DNA of 64,000 nt from Histophilus somni (GCF_014202395.1 NZ_JACHGQ010000006.1:86913-150912), one strand, 5' to 3'. Positions 40,801-51,083 are shown, counted from the stretch's first letter. The notes: a model not told the origin generated them from the sequence alone. Program-made: numbers and translations.

Positions 40801-42687
40801 ATGGCTAAAGAAATTCAAATTCCAGATATTGGTGGAGATGAAGTTACTGTTACTGAAGTTATGGTTAAAGCTGGAGATACTATTATAGTTGATCAATCTG
40901 TGATTAACGTTGAAGGCGATAAGGCATCAATGGAAGTTCCATCACCGGAAGCGGGTGTCATTAAGGAAGTATTAGTAAAAGTAGGCGACAAAGTTTCTAC
41001 TGGAACTCCTATGTTTGTATTAGAGAATGCAGAATTAGCATCTACCGAGACAGCATCTGAAAGTATGCAAACCGAAAAAACACAAAGTGCGGTAGCGTCT
41101 ATCATTGAAATTTATGTACCTGACATTGGTGGTGATGAAGTCAATGTAACTGATATTATGGTTTCTGTAGGTGAGACAGTTGCAGAAGAGCAGTCTATTT
41201 TAAATGTTGAGGGTGATAAAGCCTCAATGGAAGTGCCTGCCCCTACTGCTGGTATAGTAAAAGAAATTTTAATCAAAGTGGGAGATAAAGTTTCGACCGG
41301 TTCTCTTGTGATGAAATTTGAAGTTGCAGGTGTTGTATCTGCAGCCGAAACAGCTCAAGTTTCTTCTTCAGCTCAAGTAACAGGTGAAAGTGCGGTGCAA
41401 GATGTACACGTTCCTGATATCGGTGGTGATGAAGTCAATGTGACAGAAATTATGGTTGCAGTGGGCGATAGTGTTACAGAGGAACAATCTTTAATTACTG
41501 TTGAAGGTGATAAAGCTTCAATGGAAGTGCCTGCTCCTTTTGCTGGTGTAGTGAAAGAAATTTTGGTGAAATCAGGGGATAAAGTTTCAACTGGTTCATT
41601 AATTATGCGTTTTGAAGTGCAAGGAAAAGCCCCTACTCCAGAAGCATCATCGGCGGTGACAGAGGCTAAAGTGGCTCCATCTCCAGCTGCACAAGAAAAT
41701 CAAATGACGCCAGTGTCTCAAGCTGATGTGACTGCAAGTGCGGTGTTTGCTCATGCAACTCCGGTTGTTCGTCGTCTAGCTAGAGAGTTCGGCGTGAACT
41801 TAGACAAGGTAAAAGGAACGGGTCGTAAAGGTCGCATCTTAAAAGAAGATGTTCAGGCTTATGTAAAAGCGGCAATTAAAGCGGTTGAAAGTGGCAATGT
41901 TTCTCCTACATCAGCAGGTAATGGTGCTGTCAATGGAGCAGGACTAGGCTTGTTACCTTGGCCGAAAGTCGACTTCAGTAAATTTGGTGATATTGAGCAA
42001 GTTGAGTTGGGTCGTATTCAGAAAATCTCCGGTGCAAATTTACATCGTAACTGGGTAATGATTCCTCATGTTACGCAATGGGATAAAGCAGACATTACGG
42101 AACTGGAAAAATTCCGCAAAGAACAAAATGTGTTGGCGGAAAAACAAAAACTTGATGTAAAAATTACGCCATTAGTATTTATTATGAAGGCCGTTGCTAA
42201 AGCGTTAGAAAATTACCCACGCTTTAATAGTTCATTATCAGAAGATGCTCAAAGCCTGATTCTGAAAAAATACATTAATATTGGAGTGGCGGTTGATACA
42301 CCTAACGGTTTGGTTGTACCTGTGTTTAAAGATGTGAATAAAAAAGGCATTATTGAATTATCTCGTGAATTAGCGGAAATTTCTAAGAAGGCTCGAGCTG
42401 GTAAATTAACCGCATCGGATATGCAAGGTGGTTGTTTTACTATTTCAAGTCTAGGAGGAATTGGCGGTACACACTTTACGCCAATTGTCAATGCTCCGGA
42501 AGTCGCAATTTTGGGCGTATCTAAATCTGAAATGACACCGGTATGGAATGGCAAAGATTTTACTCCTCGCTTAATGCTTCCGTTATCTTTGTCTTATGAT
42601 CATCGTGTAATTGACGGTGCTGATGGAGCAAGATTTATTACTTTCATTAATAGTGTATTAAGCGATCTTCGTCGTTTAGTTATGTAA
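40801..42687 (+). CDS. aceF: Pyruvate dehydrogenase E2 (dihydrolipoyl acetyltransferase), three lipoyl domains
   Basis: 628 residues. Three lipoyl domains, each with the lipoylated Lys in [10 protein letters not shown] (about residues 41, 142 and 242), joined by Ala/Ser/Thr/Glu linkers, then the E1/E3-binding domain ([19 protein letters not shown], about 320-360) and the acetyltransferase core ending [18 protein letters not shown]. As in E. coli it forms the core of the complex. Each of the three linkers contains one USS read as Ser-Ala-Val (41085, 41388, 41736). The lipoyl repeats are similar enough in DNA to recombine. Confidence 0.96.
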   Translation: MAKEIQIPDIGGDEVTVTEVMVKAGDTIIVDQSVINVEGDKASMEVPSPEAGVIKEVLVKVGDKVSTGTPMFVLENAELASTETASESMQTEKTQSAVASIIEIYVPDIGGDEVNVTDIMVSVGETVAEEQSILNVEGDKASMEVPAPTAGIVKEILIKVGDKVSTGSLVMKFEVAGVVSAAETAQVSSSAQVTGESAVQDVHVPDIGGDEVNVTEIMVAVGDSVTEEQSLITVEGDKASMEVPAPFAGVVKEILVKSGDKVSTGSLIMRFEVQGKAPTPEASSAVTEAKVAPSPAAQENQMTPVSQADVTASAVFAHATPVVRRLAREFGVNLDKVKGTGRKGRILKEDVQAYVKAAIKAVESGNVSPTSAGNGAVNGAGLGLLPWPKVDFSKFGDIEQVELGRIQKISGANLHRNWVMIPHVTQWDKADITELEKFRKEQNVLAEKQKLDVKITPLVFIMKAVAKALENYPRFNSSLSEDAQSLILKKYINIGVAVDTPNGLVVPVFKDVNKKGIIELSRELAEISKKARAGKLTASDMQGGCFTISSLGGIGGTHFTPIVNAPEVAILGVSKSEMTPVWNGKDFTPRLMLPLSLSYDHRVIDGADGARFITFINSVLSDLRRLVM

Positions 42688-42770
42688 ATACTACGCCTCT
42701 AAATCTTATTAGGGGGCGTTAAAACTGTTAAAGTGCGGTTGAAAACCGCCAACTTTTAACGAGGTAAAAA

Positions 42771-44195
42771 ATGAATAAAGAGATTAAAACACAAGTTGTC
42801 GTCTTGGGAGCAGGTCCGGCTGGTTACTCAGCGGCTTTCCGTTGTGCAGATTTAGGCTTAGAAACTGTTATTGTAGAGCGATTTTCGACGCTTGGTGGAG
42901 TATGTTTAAATGTAGGCTGTATTCCGTCCAAAGCGTTATTGCATGTAGCTAAAGTGATTGAAGAAGCTAAGTCCTTATCCGCTCATGGTATTGTTTTTGG
43001 TGAACCAACAACGGATATTGATAAAATTCGTGGTTGGAAAGAAAAAGTAATTAATCAATTGACTAGCGGTTTAGCCGGTATGGCTAAACAGCGTAAAGTA
43101 CAGGTAGTTAATGGTTATGGTAAATTCTCAGGACCAAATGCAATTATTGTGGCTGGTGATGAAGGTGAAACGAAAATTACTTTTGATAATGCAATTATTG
43201 CTGCCGGCTCTCGCCCTATTCAGTTACCATTTATTCCACATGAAGATCCTCGTATTTGGGATTCTACTGATGCGTTAAAGTTAAAAGAAGTACCTGAAAA
43301 TCTCTTAATTATGGGGGGCGGTATCATCGGTCTTGAAATGGGAACGGTTTATCATGCTTTAGGTTCTAAAATTGATGTGGTTGAAATGTTTGATCAAGTT
43401 ATCCCTGCAGCGGATAAAGATATGGTTCAAATTTATACTAAACGCATTGAAAAAAAATTCAATTTGTTACTGGAAACTAAAGTAACTGCCGTTGAAGCAA
43501 AAGAAGATGGTATCTATGTATCAATGGAGGGCAAGGCAGCAAGTGAAACTCGTCGTTATGATGCAGTATTAGTTGCAATTGGTCGTGTACCAAATGGTAA
43601 ATTAATTGATGCAGGTATTGCTGGCGTCGAAGTTGATGATCGTGGCTTTATTCGCACTGATAAACAAATGCGTACTAATGTACCTCATATTTTTGCTATT
43701 GGTGATGTTGTTGGTCAGCCGATGCTAGCACATAAAGGCGTACATGAAGGTCATGTAGCTGCAGAAGTAATTGCAGGACAAAAACATTATTTTGATCCGA
43801 AAGTTATTCCATCTATTGCTTATACCGAACCGGAAGTAGCTTGGGTGGGGAAAACTGAAAAAGAATGTAAAGCTGAAGGGATTAATTACGAAGTTGCTAA
43901 GTTCCCTTGGGCAGCGTCTGGACGTGCAATTGCATCCGACTGTGCTGATGGTATGACGAAATTGATTTTCGATAAAGATACACATCGTGTTATTGGGGGA
44001 GCAATTGTCGGTACTAACGGTGGTGAATTGCTAGGTGAAATTGGCTTGGCAATTGAAATGGGGTGTGATGCTGAAGATTTAGCACTAACAATCCATGCTC
44101 ATCCAACTTTACATGAATCTGTTGGGCTAGCCGCTGAAGTTTTTGAAGGCTCTATCACAGATTTACCTAACCCAAAAGCGAAGAAGAAAAAATAA
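42771..44195 (+). CDS. lpdA: Dihydrolipoyl dehydrogenase (E3)
   Basis: 474 residues, as in E. coli. FAD motif VLGAGPAGYSAA (11-22), redox-active cysteines 45 and 50 in GGVCLNVGCIPSK, the NAD motif MGGGIIGLEMG, and the dimer-interface His-Glu in HAHPTLHESVG. It reoxidises lipoamide for pyruvate and 2-oxoglutarate dehydrogenases. A USS lies just before it (about 42731) and a strong terminator follows. Confidence 0.97.
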   Translation: MNKEIKTQVVVLGAGPAGYSAAFRCADLGLETVIVERFSTLGGVCLNVGCIPSKALLHVAKVIEEAKSLSAHGIVFGEPTTDIDKIRGWKEKVINQLTSGLAGMAKQRKVQVVNGYGKFSGPNAIIVAGDEGETKITFDNAIIAAGSRPIQLPFIPHEDPRIWDSTDALKLKEVPENLLIMGGGIIGLEMGTVYHALGSKIDVVEMFDQVIPAADKDMVQIYTKRIEKKFNLLLETKVTAVEAKEDGIYVSMEGKAASETRRYDAVLVAIGRVPNGKLIDAGIAGVEVDDRGFIRTDKQMRTNVPHIFAIGDVVGQPMLAHKGVHEGHVAAEVIAGQKHYFDPKVIPSIAYTEPEVAWVGKTEKECKAEGINYEVAKFPWAASGRAIASDCADGMTKLIFDKDTHRVIGGAIVGTNGGELLGEIGLAIEMGCDAEDLALTIHAHPTLHESVGLAAEVFEGSITDLPNPKAKKKK

Positions 44196-44213
44196 TAATC
44201 TAGCTCGCTAGAC

Positions 44214-44250
44214 AATAAGGCGATCTTTTATGAGATCGCCTTATTTTTTT
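44214..44250 (+). terminator. Terminator of aceEF-lpdA
   Basis: AATAAGGCGATCT (44214-44226) and AGATCGCCTTATT (44233-44245) form a perfect 13-bp stem followed by TTTTT. It may also stop the converging UmuD-like transcript. Confidence 0.95.
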
Positions 44251-44282
44251 GCAAAAAAATGCGGTAAAAAATACGGCACTTT

Positions 44283-44735
44283 TTAGGCGGCAAATTTTAT
44301 TTGATTTTCTTTTGGTTTTATTTGATGGATTGTATTGGTTACTGTACCAATAATAGGCAAAGTTTGCCAATTAGATGTTCTTATTGAATGTACTTTATTA
44401 TCTAGTGGGAAAAAAATAAATTCATTATTTTCATGCATCATGAATTCATAAATTTGAAATTGGTTATTAAGATCTAAAACGACAAGATCATTCATTGAAA
44501 GGTAATTTTGTTTTTCTACAATAAGAATATCACCTTGCTCAATATTCCAAGCGAGCAGATTAGGATTGTTAACTTGAATAAAACAAGTTTGTTGTGGGTG
44601 TTTAATACAGTAAAGATTGAGATCTAGTTTTTTGTGTGAACTTCTATTACGTTCCTCAATATCAATGAAGAATGGCATAGGTTGGTAAGAAAGTGTAGTG
44701 TTTATATTGCTGATATTCTGATTTGCGTAACCCAT
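44283..44735 (-). CDS. UmuD-like protein of the LexA/S24 fold lacking the catalytic Ser-Lys pair
   Basis: 150 residues from the ATG at 44735 behind GGAGAAAAAG; in-frame codons further upstream were rejected. KLDLNLYCIKHPQQTCFIQV aligns directly with [20 protein letters not shown] of E. coli UmuD, and NIEQGDILIVEKQ, NDLVVLDLNNQFQI and FFPLDNKVHSI follow in the same order as UmuD. Where UmuD has catalytic Ser60 (GDSM) this protein has Asn59, and where UmuD has Lys97 it has Tyr96. It should fold like UmuD but not cleave itself or LexA. No umuC is next to it. Two LexA-like boxes upstream suggest SOS induction. A dominant partner, decoy or polymerase accessory is possible; none is shown. Confidence 0.75.
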   Translation of the reverse strand: MGYANQNISNINTTLSYQPMPFFIDIEERNRSSHKKLDLNLYCIKHPQQTCFIQVNNPNLLAWNIEQGDILIVEKQNYLSMNDLVVLDLNNQFQIYEFMMHENNEFIFFPLDNKVHSIRTSNWQTLPIIGTVTNTIHQIKPKENQIKFAA

Positions 44736-44768
44736 CTTTTTCTCCAATCTAAGTATGTTATATATTAA

Positions 44769-44810
44769 CTGATTATTTATACAGTTATATATTACTGTTT
44801 TTATATACAT
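44769..44810. promoter_or_regulatory. Two LexA-like boxes before the UmuD-like gene
   Basis: CTGA-N8-ACAG (44769-44784) and CTGT-N8-ACAT (44795-44810), each one base off CTGT-N8-ACAG, with AT-only centres, 26 bp apart. The first lies 33 bp upstream of the ATG at 44735. The arrangement copies the pair before recN, including the ACAT variant. Confidence 0.7.
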
Positions 44811-44993
44811 ATAGTCAATAGCATAATAGAAATTTTTAGAAATTTGCAGATTAATAAATGTATTTTATTTTATAAAAATTCAAAAAATGTTTATTTTAAT
44901 ATTTTCTTTATAATCAATTTACGTTATCTTTACTAAACCTTGGTGGATCTATAGATCTGTATTTTTAACTCAAAAAACACAACATTTATTATT

Positions 44994-46235
44994 ATGAATA
45001 AGTCATATTTATACTCGTTCTTTTTTCATGGAAGTTTGGTCAAGCGAATTTCTGTTGGTCTTTTATTGGGATTGCTGTTAGCATTAATCGCTCCATCATT
45101 GCAAGGTGTATTAGGTTTTAATCTTGCAGAAAAAGCCGGTTTTTTAGGAAAAATATTTGTGCGTTCATTGCGTGCAGTTGCCCCAATTTTAGTTTTTTTA
45201 TTGGTTATTTCTGCAATTGCTAATAAGCAATTAGGCACAAAAAGCAATATGAAATCTATTGTTGTCTTATATTTGCTAGGAACTTTCTTAGCTGCATTGA
45301 CATCAGTATTATTTAGTTTTGCATTGCCGACAGAAATTGCTTTAAAAACGCAAGAAGGCTCTCTTTCTCCGCCAAACGAAGTATCTGAAGTTTTAAGTAC
45401 TTTAGTACTGAACGTGGTAGATAATCCAATTAATGCTTTATTTAACGCAAACTTTATTGGTATCTTATTTTGGGCAATAGGTTTGGGGATAGCCTTACGC
45501 TATGCGTCAGATACGACTAAAAATGTCATGAATGATTTTTCAGAGGCTGTATCTAGAATTGTTCATTTTATTATTAGTTTTGCACCTATCGGTGTTTTTG
45601 GTTTGGTAGCTGAAACTTTAACTGATAAAGGTTTGGGTGCATTGCTTGATTATATGCAATTACTAGTTGTTTTAATTGGGTCTATGCTATTTACTGCATT
45701 TGTTATTAATCCAATTTTAGTTTTTTGGAAAATTCGTCGTAATCCATATCCCCTAGTATGGACTTGTGTACGAGAAAGTGGATTAACGGCATTCCTTACA
45801 CGTAGTTCTGCAGCAAACATTCCTGTAAATATGGAATTGTCAAAACGCTTAAAATTAGATGAGGAAACTTATTCAGTTTCAATACCGTTAGGTGCTAATA
45901 TCAATATGGCAGGTGCGGCGATTACTATTACGGTATTAACGTTAGCTGCTGTACATACCTTAGGTATTGAGGTCTCTTTCCCTACGGCTGTATTGTTAAG
46001 TGTAGTGGCTAGTATTTGTGCTTGTGGTGCTTCTGGTGTTGCTGGCGGATCATTATTATTGATTCCATTAGCTTGTAGTTTATTTGGTATTCCTAATGAT
46101 ATTGCAGCACAAGTAATCGGCGTCGGTTTCGTCATTGGCGTATTACAAGATTCAACGGAAACTGCATTAAACTCTTCAACGGATGTTATTTTTACAGCTG
46201 CGGTATGCTGGAGTGAAGAAAATAAAAATTCATAG
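44994..46235 (+). CDS. sstT: Serine/threonine:Na+ symporter SstT
   Basis: 413 residues in the dicarboxylate/amino acid:cation symporter fold. [19 protein letters not shown] at the N-terminus, [18 protein letters not shown] (HP1 region), [16 protein letters not shown] and [17 protein letters not shown] are characteristic of SstT. It imports L-serine and L-threonine with sodium. The leader contains the palindrome GATCTATAGATC (44946-44957). The Met start at 44994 is the only good one, although the ribosome site is weak. Confidence 0.95.
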   Translation: MNKSYLYSFFFHGSLVKRISVGLLLGLLLALIAPSLQGVLGFNLAEKAGFLGKIFVRSLRAVAPILVFLLVISAIANKQLGTKSNMKSIVVLYLLGTFLAALTSVLFSFALPTEIALKTQEGSLSPPNEVSEVLSTLVLNVVDNPINALFNANFIGILFWAIGLGIALRYASDTTKNVMNDFSEAVSRIVHFIISFAPIGVFGLVAETLTDKGLGALLDYMQLLVVLIGSMLFTAFVINPILVFWKIRRNPYPLVWTCVRESGLTAFLTRSSAANIPVNMELSKRLKLDEETYSVSIPLGANINMAGAAITITVLTLAAVHTLGIEVSFPTAVLLSVVASICACGASGVAGGSLLLIPLACSLFGIPNDIAAQVIGVGFVIGVLQDSTETALNSSTDVIFTAAVCWSEENKNS

Positions 46236-46256
46236 AGTTTATCTAATGTGAAATAT

Positions 46257-46284
46257 AGCGGGTATGGGTACATATCCGCTTTTT
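46257..46284 (+). terminator. Terminator after sstT
   Basis: AGCGGGTATG (46257-46266) pairs with CATATCCGCT (46271-46280), one G-T wobble, with TTTT after it. Confidence 0.85.
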
Positions 46285-46548
46285 CATTATACTTGATAGC
46301 CTTCTGCATGAAGTGATAAAGTAGAAAAAATTTCATCTACGATGAGAATGCTTTAGCATCACTGTACTTTTTGCTTTGAAATGGAGATATCCCTCTCATA
46401 AAAACACTATAGTTTTCATAAGAATAAGTTATTTTCAAAATATACTAGTAATCCATATGGTTATTAATTTTTACAAAAACTTTCTGTTCAATAATTTAAA
46501 AAAGAGGAATATAATAGGATACACTAGTTTAATAGTCAGGAGAGAAAT
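46285..46548 (+). other. Spacer between sstT and trpR
   Basis: No gene is seen. It holds the small palindrome ATGCTTTAGCAT (46348-46359), AT-rich sequence with the trpR promoter and the Trp operator at 46523-46536. Confidence 0.6.
46523..46536. promoter_or_regulatory. Trp repressor operator at trpR (autoregulation)
   Basis: ACTAGTTTAATAGT matches the consensus core ACTAGTTAACTAGT at 12 of 14 positions and abuts the trpR ribosome site CAGGAG. TrpR represses its own gene in E. coli through such a site. Confidence 0.8.
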
Positions 46549-46869
46549 ATGTATATCAGTCGGAATATGGAACAATGGAATGAATTTCTTGATTTAATGA
46601 GAAAAGCATTTGAACAAGGCAAAGAACAAGAACTACTTACCTTGCTACTTACTGCTGATGAGCGAGATGCAGTTGCACTACGCGTTCAAATTGTATCCCA
46701 ATTACTGGATAAATCTTTGGCACAACGAGAGATACAACAAATTTTGAATACAAGTGCGGCAACAATTACCAGAGGTTCAAATATGATTAAAATTATGCCA
46801 CCTGAATTTATGGACTGGGTTAAACAGCAACTAAACCATAACAATAAAAACGAATTAGGTAGTGATTAA
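46549..46869 (+). CDS. trpR: Trp operon repressor
   Basis: 106 residues, all helical. MYISRNMEQWNEFLDLM, then TLLLTADERDAVALRVQIVSQLL and the helix-turn-helix LAQREIQQILNTSAATITRGSN, as in H. influenzae and E. coli TrpR. It binds operators when loaded with tryptophan. CAGGAG lies before the ATG and an operator overlaps the leader. No trp biosynthetic gene is in the window. Confidence 0.96.
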   Translation: MYISRNMEQWNEFLDLMRKAFEQGKEQELLTLLLTADERDAVALRVQIVSQLLDKSLAQREIQQILNTSAATITRGSNMIKIMPPEFMDWVKQQLNHNNKNELGSD

Positions 46870-46978
46870 TAAAAGGGTAGTAAGAGTGAGACCTTAAGTC
46901 ATTTTTGTTTACTATTTTCCTGTACAAATGCACTTCTAAACAGAAAACAGTCTTTACTATAAAAAATTTACGTCAAAA

Positions 46979-47022
46979 AAATCTGACAGTTTCATACTTA
47001 AAGAGAACGCTGCCAGATTTAA
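46979..47022 (-). terminator. Terminator of rpsB-tsf
   Basis: On the minus strand ATCTGGCAG pairs with CTGTCAGAT (with one G-U) and is followed by seven T residues; plus-strand positions 46979-47022. Confidence 0.88.
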
Positions 47023-47042
47023 TTTACTGTATAGTATGATGA

Positions 47043-47894
47043 TTATGCGTTATTACCAGTGATTTTAGCCACTTCCGCTGCAAAATCTTCTTCAACTTTT
47101 TCAATACCTTCACCAACTTCTAAACGAATAAAGTTTGTTACTGAAGTATTAACTGATTTTAAGTAATCACCGACAGAAACTGAAGGATCCATAACGAATG
47201 CTTGACCGGTTAAAGACACTTCACCAGTGAATTTCTTCATACGACCTTCAACCATTTTTTCAGCGATTTCTTTTGGTTTGCCTGAGTTGATTGCAATATC
47301 AATTTGAATTTGACGCTCATGTTCTACAACTTCAGCGGAAACATCTTCTGGATTTACGAATTCAGGTTTAGAAGCTGCAACGTGCATTGCTACTTTTCTT
47401 AATTCTTCTTCTGAACCGGATCCCGCTACTAACACACCAATTTTTGCACCATGTAAGTATTGAGCAATTACATCACCCTCTAAATACTGAACACGACGAA
47501 TCGTCATATTTTCACCAATTTTAGCAACTAATGCAGCACGTTTATCTTCAAAATGAGTTGCTAAGGTATCAATCGTTGTTCCTTTGTTTGCTAAAGCGTA
47601 ATCAGCAACTTCATCAGCTAAACCTAAGAAGCCGGTATCTTTTGCTACAAAGTCTGTTTCACAGTTCAGTTCAACTAGAACACCAAAACCGGAACCAATG
47701 CGTACACGAATAACACCTTCAGCAGCTATACGACCTGCTTTTTTTGCAGCTTTTGCCTGTCCCGATTTACGCATATTGTCGATAGCCAGCTCAATATCAC
47801 CATTTGCTTCAACTAATGCTTTTTTACACTCCATCATACCTGCACCGGTACGTTCACGAAGTTCTTTAACTAATGCTGCTGTAATTTCAGCCAT
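47043..47894 (-). CDS. tsf: Elongation factor Ts
   Basis: 283 residues (E. coli 283). The UBA-like N-terminus [27 protein letters not shown], the conserved core [13 protein letters not shown], and C-terminal [20 protein letters not shown]. It recharges EF-Tu by releasing GDP. Second in rpsB-tsf; the 122-bp gap holds a USS and an attenuating hairpin. Confidence 0.97.
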   Translation of the reverse strand: MAEITAALVKELRERTGAGMMECKKALVEANGDIELAIDNMRKSGQAKAAKKAGRIAAEGVIRVRIGSGFGVLVELNCETDFVAKDTGFLGLADEVADYALANKGTTIDTLATHFEDKRAALVAKIGENMTIRRVQYLEGDVIAQYLHGAKIGVLVAGSGSEEELRKVAMHVAASKPEFVNPEDVSAEVVEHERQIQIDIAINSGKPKEIAEKMVEGRMKKFTGEVSLTGQAFVMDPSVSVGDYLKSVNTSVTNFIRLEVGEGIEKVEEDFAAEVAKITGNNA

Positions 47895-47955
47895 CTTAAA
47901 TTCCTCTATCCATTTGATTAAATAGTATCGGTTTTAGACCGCACTTTATCGATAT

Positions 47956-47983
47956 AAAAAGCAGGGAACTAAAAGCCCCCTGC
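47956..47983 (-). terminator. Attenuator hairpin between rpsB and tsf
   Basis: On the minus strand GCAGGG pairs with CCCTGC over an 11-nt loop and is followed by TTTTTA. It probably lowers tsf relative to rpsB. Confidence 0.7.
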
Positions 47984-48016
47984 GTTTAATTAATAAGGGC
48001 TTACGCCTTTACTGAA

Positions 48017-48736
48017 TTATTCTGCTGCTGCAAAAACTTCTTCAGTTACCGTTTCTTGATTACGACCTTCTTTTACTGCTGTGGTAGCTGCAGAAAGATA
48101 TAATTGAATTGCACGTGACGCATCATCGTTACCTGGAATAACAAAATCTACGCCATCTGGGCTTGAGTTAGTATCAACAATTGCAAATACAGGGATTCCT
48201 AGATTATTTGCTTCTTTGATTGCGATATGTTCATGATCTGCACCGATCACAAAAATTGCATCAGGAAGACCGCCCATATCTTTGATACCGCCAAGACTTA
48301 ATTCAAGTTTTTCCATCTCACGAGTACGTACTAACGCTTCTTTTTTCGTTAATTTATCAAAAGTACCATCTTGAGATTGGGTTTCTAAATCTTTTAAACG
48401 TTTGATTGATTGACGCACTGTTTTCCAGTTTGTCAACATCCCGCCTAACCAACGGTGATTTACATAATATTGCTGACAGTCTAACGCTGCTGCTTTAACA
48501 ACTTCAGAAGCTGCACGTTTTGTACCAACAAATAAAATTCTGCCGTTATTACTCGCAATACGAGTTAATTCAACTAACGCTTCATTAAACATTGGGACAG
48601 TTTTTTCTAAGTTGATGATGTGAACACCATTACGAGGTCCGAAAATGAACGGTTTCATTTTTGGGTTCCAGTAACGAGTTTGGTGACCGAAGTGAACGCC
48701 AGCTTGCAGCATATCACGCATTGAAACTTGTGCCAT
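48017..48736 (-). CDS. rpsB: 30S ribosomal protein S2
   Basis: 239 residues from the ATG at 48736 ([20 protein letters not shown]), with AAGGA upstream; an in-frame extension of 27 codons was rejected because it runs through the leader [21 protein letters not shown] and [14 protein letters not shown] are standard. It binds the back of the 30S subunit with S1. Likely autoregulated through its leader. Confidence 0.97.
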   Translation of the reverse strand: MAQVSMRDMLQAGVHFGHQTRYWNPKMKPFIFGPRNGVHIINLEKTVPMFNEALVELTRIASNNGRILFVGTKRAASEVVKAAALDCQQYYVNHRWLGGMLTNWKTVRQSIKRLKDLETQSQDGTFDKLTKKEALVRTREMEKLELSLGGIKDMGGLPDAIFVIGADHEHIAIKEANNLGIPVFAIVDTNSSPDGVDFVIPGNDDASRAIQLYLSAATTAVKEGRNQETVTEEVFAAAE

Positions 48737-48820
48737 AAGATAATTTTCCTTTTGTTTGGGGTTTAGCCTCCACATATCAAGCAAATCGACCGTTTGGCAC
48801 CCCGATTTACTTCTCATGAT
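48737..48820 (-). ncRNA. rpsB leader RNA (S2 leader, t44-like)
   Basis: On the minus strand AAATCG (48108-side pair, plus 48803-48808) and CGATTT (plus 48783-48788) form a stem whose loop carries GGGGTGCC; the loop GGGG can pair with CCCC at plus 48758-48761 just before the start codon, giving a pseudoknot. A hairpin-pseudoknot before rpsB is the known gammaproteobacterial S2 autoregulatory leader. Borders are approximate. Confidence 0.65.
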
Positions 48821-48990
48821 ACGTGTGTGATTTCGTAAGTTAATTGTTAAATTGACAACTCAAAATAACGTCGCACTTTATACCACAAAGTGCGGTTAAA
48901 AACTAGAAGAAACTCTTAAATTTTGCAAAAAAATAATGCCCGATAACCTCAGGCACTATTTTTACAATTCGAAGAAATGTAAACCTGCTT

Positions 48991-50847
48991 TTACTCTTCA
49001 TTAATGAATTTTGTATTAATTTCAATACTGGCTTTTTCTCTTAAGGCTTGAATAAGCAAATTGCTTAAACTAAATTGCTTAATTTCTGCTATTTGAACGC
49101 CAAATAATTGTTTTTGCTCAGGCGTTAATTGGCTATCTTCTACGTTCATTAACTCAACAAAAACAATATCTCCAAACATATTTTTCGCTACAGATATGGT
49201 TGTTTTGCCCGGGTCAGGTTTTTTCATTGAGAATATCACTTTGCCTAAAACAGGATCTTTATTATCTGCATCTCTATAAACCCACGTTTCTTTTTCTGAA
49301 AAATGAATATAAGACGGTAATTTGAAATCAGTTATTGTATTCATCTCTGCAACGATTTTCTCTGCCATATTAAACAACGTAGTTTCGGCTTTCTGACGTT
49401 TTAAATAAGTTTCAATATCTGCTGTTGCCTCAGCTAGTGTACGAATACCCTCAGGTTTATAATCAACTACACGCAGAAGCACGGAATGTTGATCGCCAAC
49501 ATTGATTGCCTCTGAGTTTATACCGCCTTGCATAAGATCAGAATTAAAAATGGCGGTAGCAATATGACTATAATTTAATTCTGGCGGTAAATCTTGACGA
49601 GAAAAATAATCTGTTTCTTTGATGTCAAGCCCAGCTACTTTAGCTGCTTCTTCTAATGATTGCGGATTTTCAAACGCCTTTTCATTCATTTGTTTTTCTA
49701 ATGAATAAAAAGCATTTGTTACTAAATCATTACGCAATTTAGTTGCAATTTCCTCTCTAACATCATTTAATTCACGGGTTTTCATATCCAATACTTTAAT
49801 GATATGGTACGCATTATCCACTTTCACAGGTTGGCTATACTCACCAACATTTAATAACGTCACAGCACTTTCAAAAGCAAGAGGCATCATTCCATTCACA
49901 ACCCAATCCAAATCTCCACCTTTTGGGGCTGACAATGTGTCCATTGAATATAATTTTGCTAAAGCAGCAAAATCTTCGCCATTTTGTAAATTAGCATAAA
50001 CTGATTGTGCTTCTTGTTCAGTCGGTAATTGAATATGAGCTAAATGTTTTGTTATATATTGAGCTTTATTATCTTGATAATATTGTGCAATTTCTATATC
50101 GGAGATTTTTACTTTCTGATCCGCAATCGCACGAGTTAAGTCTAGATATTGCACTTTAACTCTTTCAGGTACAGCAAAGTTAGCTTTGTTAGCTTGATAA
50201 TATTGTTCGATTTCTTGCTCCGTTACAGTTTGTTTTTGCATTTCGTCATCTAAAGATAGAACAGCTAAACGAACATCACGACGTTGGAAAAAATTCTTTG
50301 CTAATTCATTGAGTTGTATAGGAACCTGAAAATCACTATTTGCAATACCTTGCTGCAATTGCTCTAATACCAAGCCTTCACGCACATATGCAGCATAAGT
50401 ATCAGAACTAATACCACTTGAAGCTAATATCTGCTGATAAATTTTATTGTCAAATTTGCCCTCATTTTGAAACATAGGTGAGTTCACAATAGCTAAACTT
50501 ACTTGCTTATCGCTAATTCCTAACTTAAGTTCTTGTGCATATTGACGTAATAATTCTTGATTGATTAAACGATCGAGAACTTCATGTCTTAGATGTTTAG
50601 CTGCCGAATCTGCAACTTCAGCAAATTTAGCTCCTAAATTTTCACTTAAACGTTGATATTCATTGTTATATTGCTGTAGAAAAACTTGTTGAGAAATTTC
50701 TTCGCCATTTACTTTTGCTACAGATGTATCTGTCCGTATAAACATATAACCTGCTACGCCACTGAGTACAAAAGAAACCCCGATTAAGCCAAAAATAATT
50801 TTAGAAACTATACCGCTAGAGGCATTGTTCAATTTTTCCATTAACAT
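48991..50847 (-). CDS. ppiD: Periplasmic folding chaperone PpiD
   Basis: 618 residues (E. coli 623). One N-terminal membrane anchor (about 14-36), a SurA-like helical N domain with NQELLRQYAQELKLGIS, a parvulin-type PPIC domain (about 265-355, AHIQLPTEQEAQSVYANLQN to YHIIKVLDMK), and a C-terminal helical part. It assists outer-membrane protein passage near the Sec translocon, a service relevant to the giant autotransporter in this window. AGGA precedes the ATG at 50847. An imperfect USS pair near 48871-48897 follows its end. Confidence 0.94.
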   Translation of the reverse strand: MLMEKLNNASSGIVSKIIFGLIGVSFVLSGVAGYMFIRTDTSVAKVNGEEISQQVFLQQYNNEYQRLSENLGAKFAEVADSAAKHLRHEVLDRLINQELLRQYAQELKLGISDKQVSLAIVNSPMFQNEGKFDNKIYQQILASSGISSDTYAAYVREGLVLEQLQQGIANSDFQVPIQLNELAKNFFQRRDVRLAVLSLDDEMQKQTVTEQEIEQYYQANKANFAVPERVKVQYLDLTRAIADQKVKISDIEIAQYYQDNKAQYITKHLAHIQLPTEQEAQSVYANLQNGEDFAALAKLYSMDTLSAPKGGDLDWVVNGMMPLAFESAVTLLNVGEYSQPVKVDNAYHIIKVLDMKTRELNDVREEIATKLRNDLVTNAFYSLEKQMNEKAFENPQSLEEAAKVAGLDIKETDYFSRQDLPPELNYSHIATAIFNSDLMQGGINSEAINVGDQHSVLLRVVDYKPEGIRTLAEATADIETYLKRQKAETTLFNMAEKIVAEMNTITDFKLPSYIHFSEKETWVYRDADNKDPVLGKVIFSMKKPDPGKTTISVAKNMFGDIVFVELMNVEDSQLTPEQKQLFGVQIAEIKQFSLSNLLIQALREKASIEINTKFINEE

Positions 50848-51083
50848 TGAAGAAATCCTATAAATGTTAGATTAAAAAGAAATGCGTAAAATTATAATCG
50901 AAAGTAACTCAATTCGCACGATTAAAATAATAATTCATCAACAAAACACCTTATTTTATAGATTGAATTAATTCTGTGGCAGTGCATAAGATACGGTATC
51001 TTAGAATTATGATAAAAATATTTAACTGATCTAAAGTAGTTTAAAAGTGCGGTGCTAATTCATGACTTTTACGAGTCATACAT

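Noticed and set aside
44946..44957. GATCTATAGATC palindrome as an operator for sstT
   Set aside because: A single short palindrome with no known match; it could be chance and is only noted in the sstT entry.
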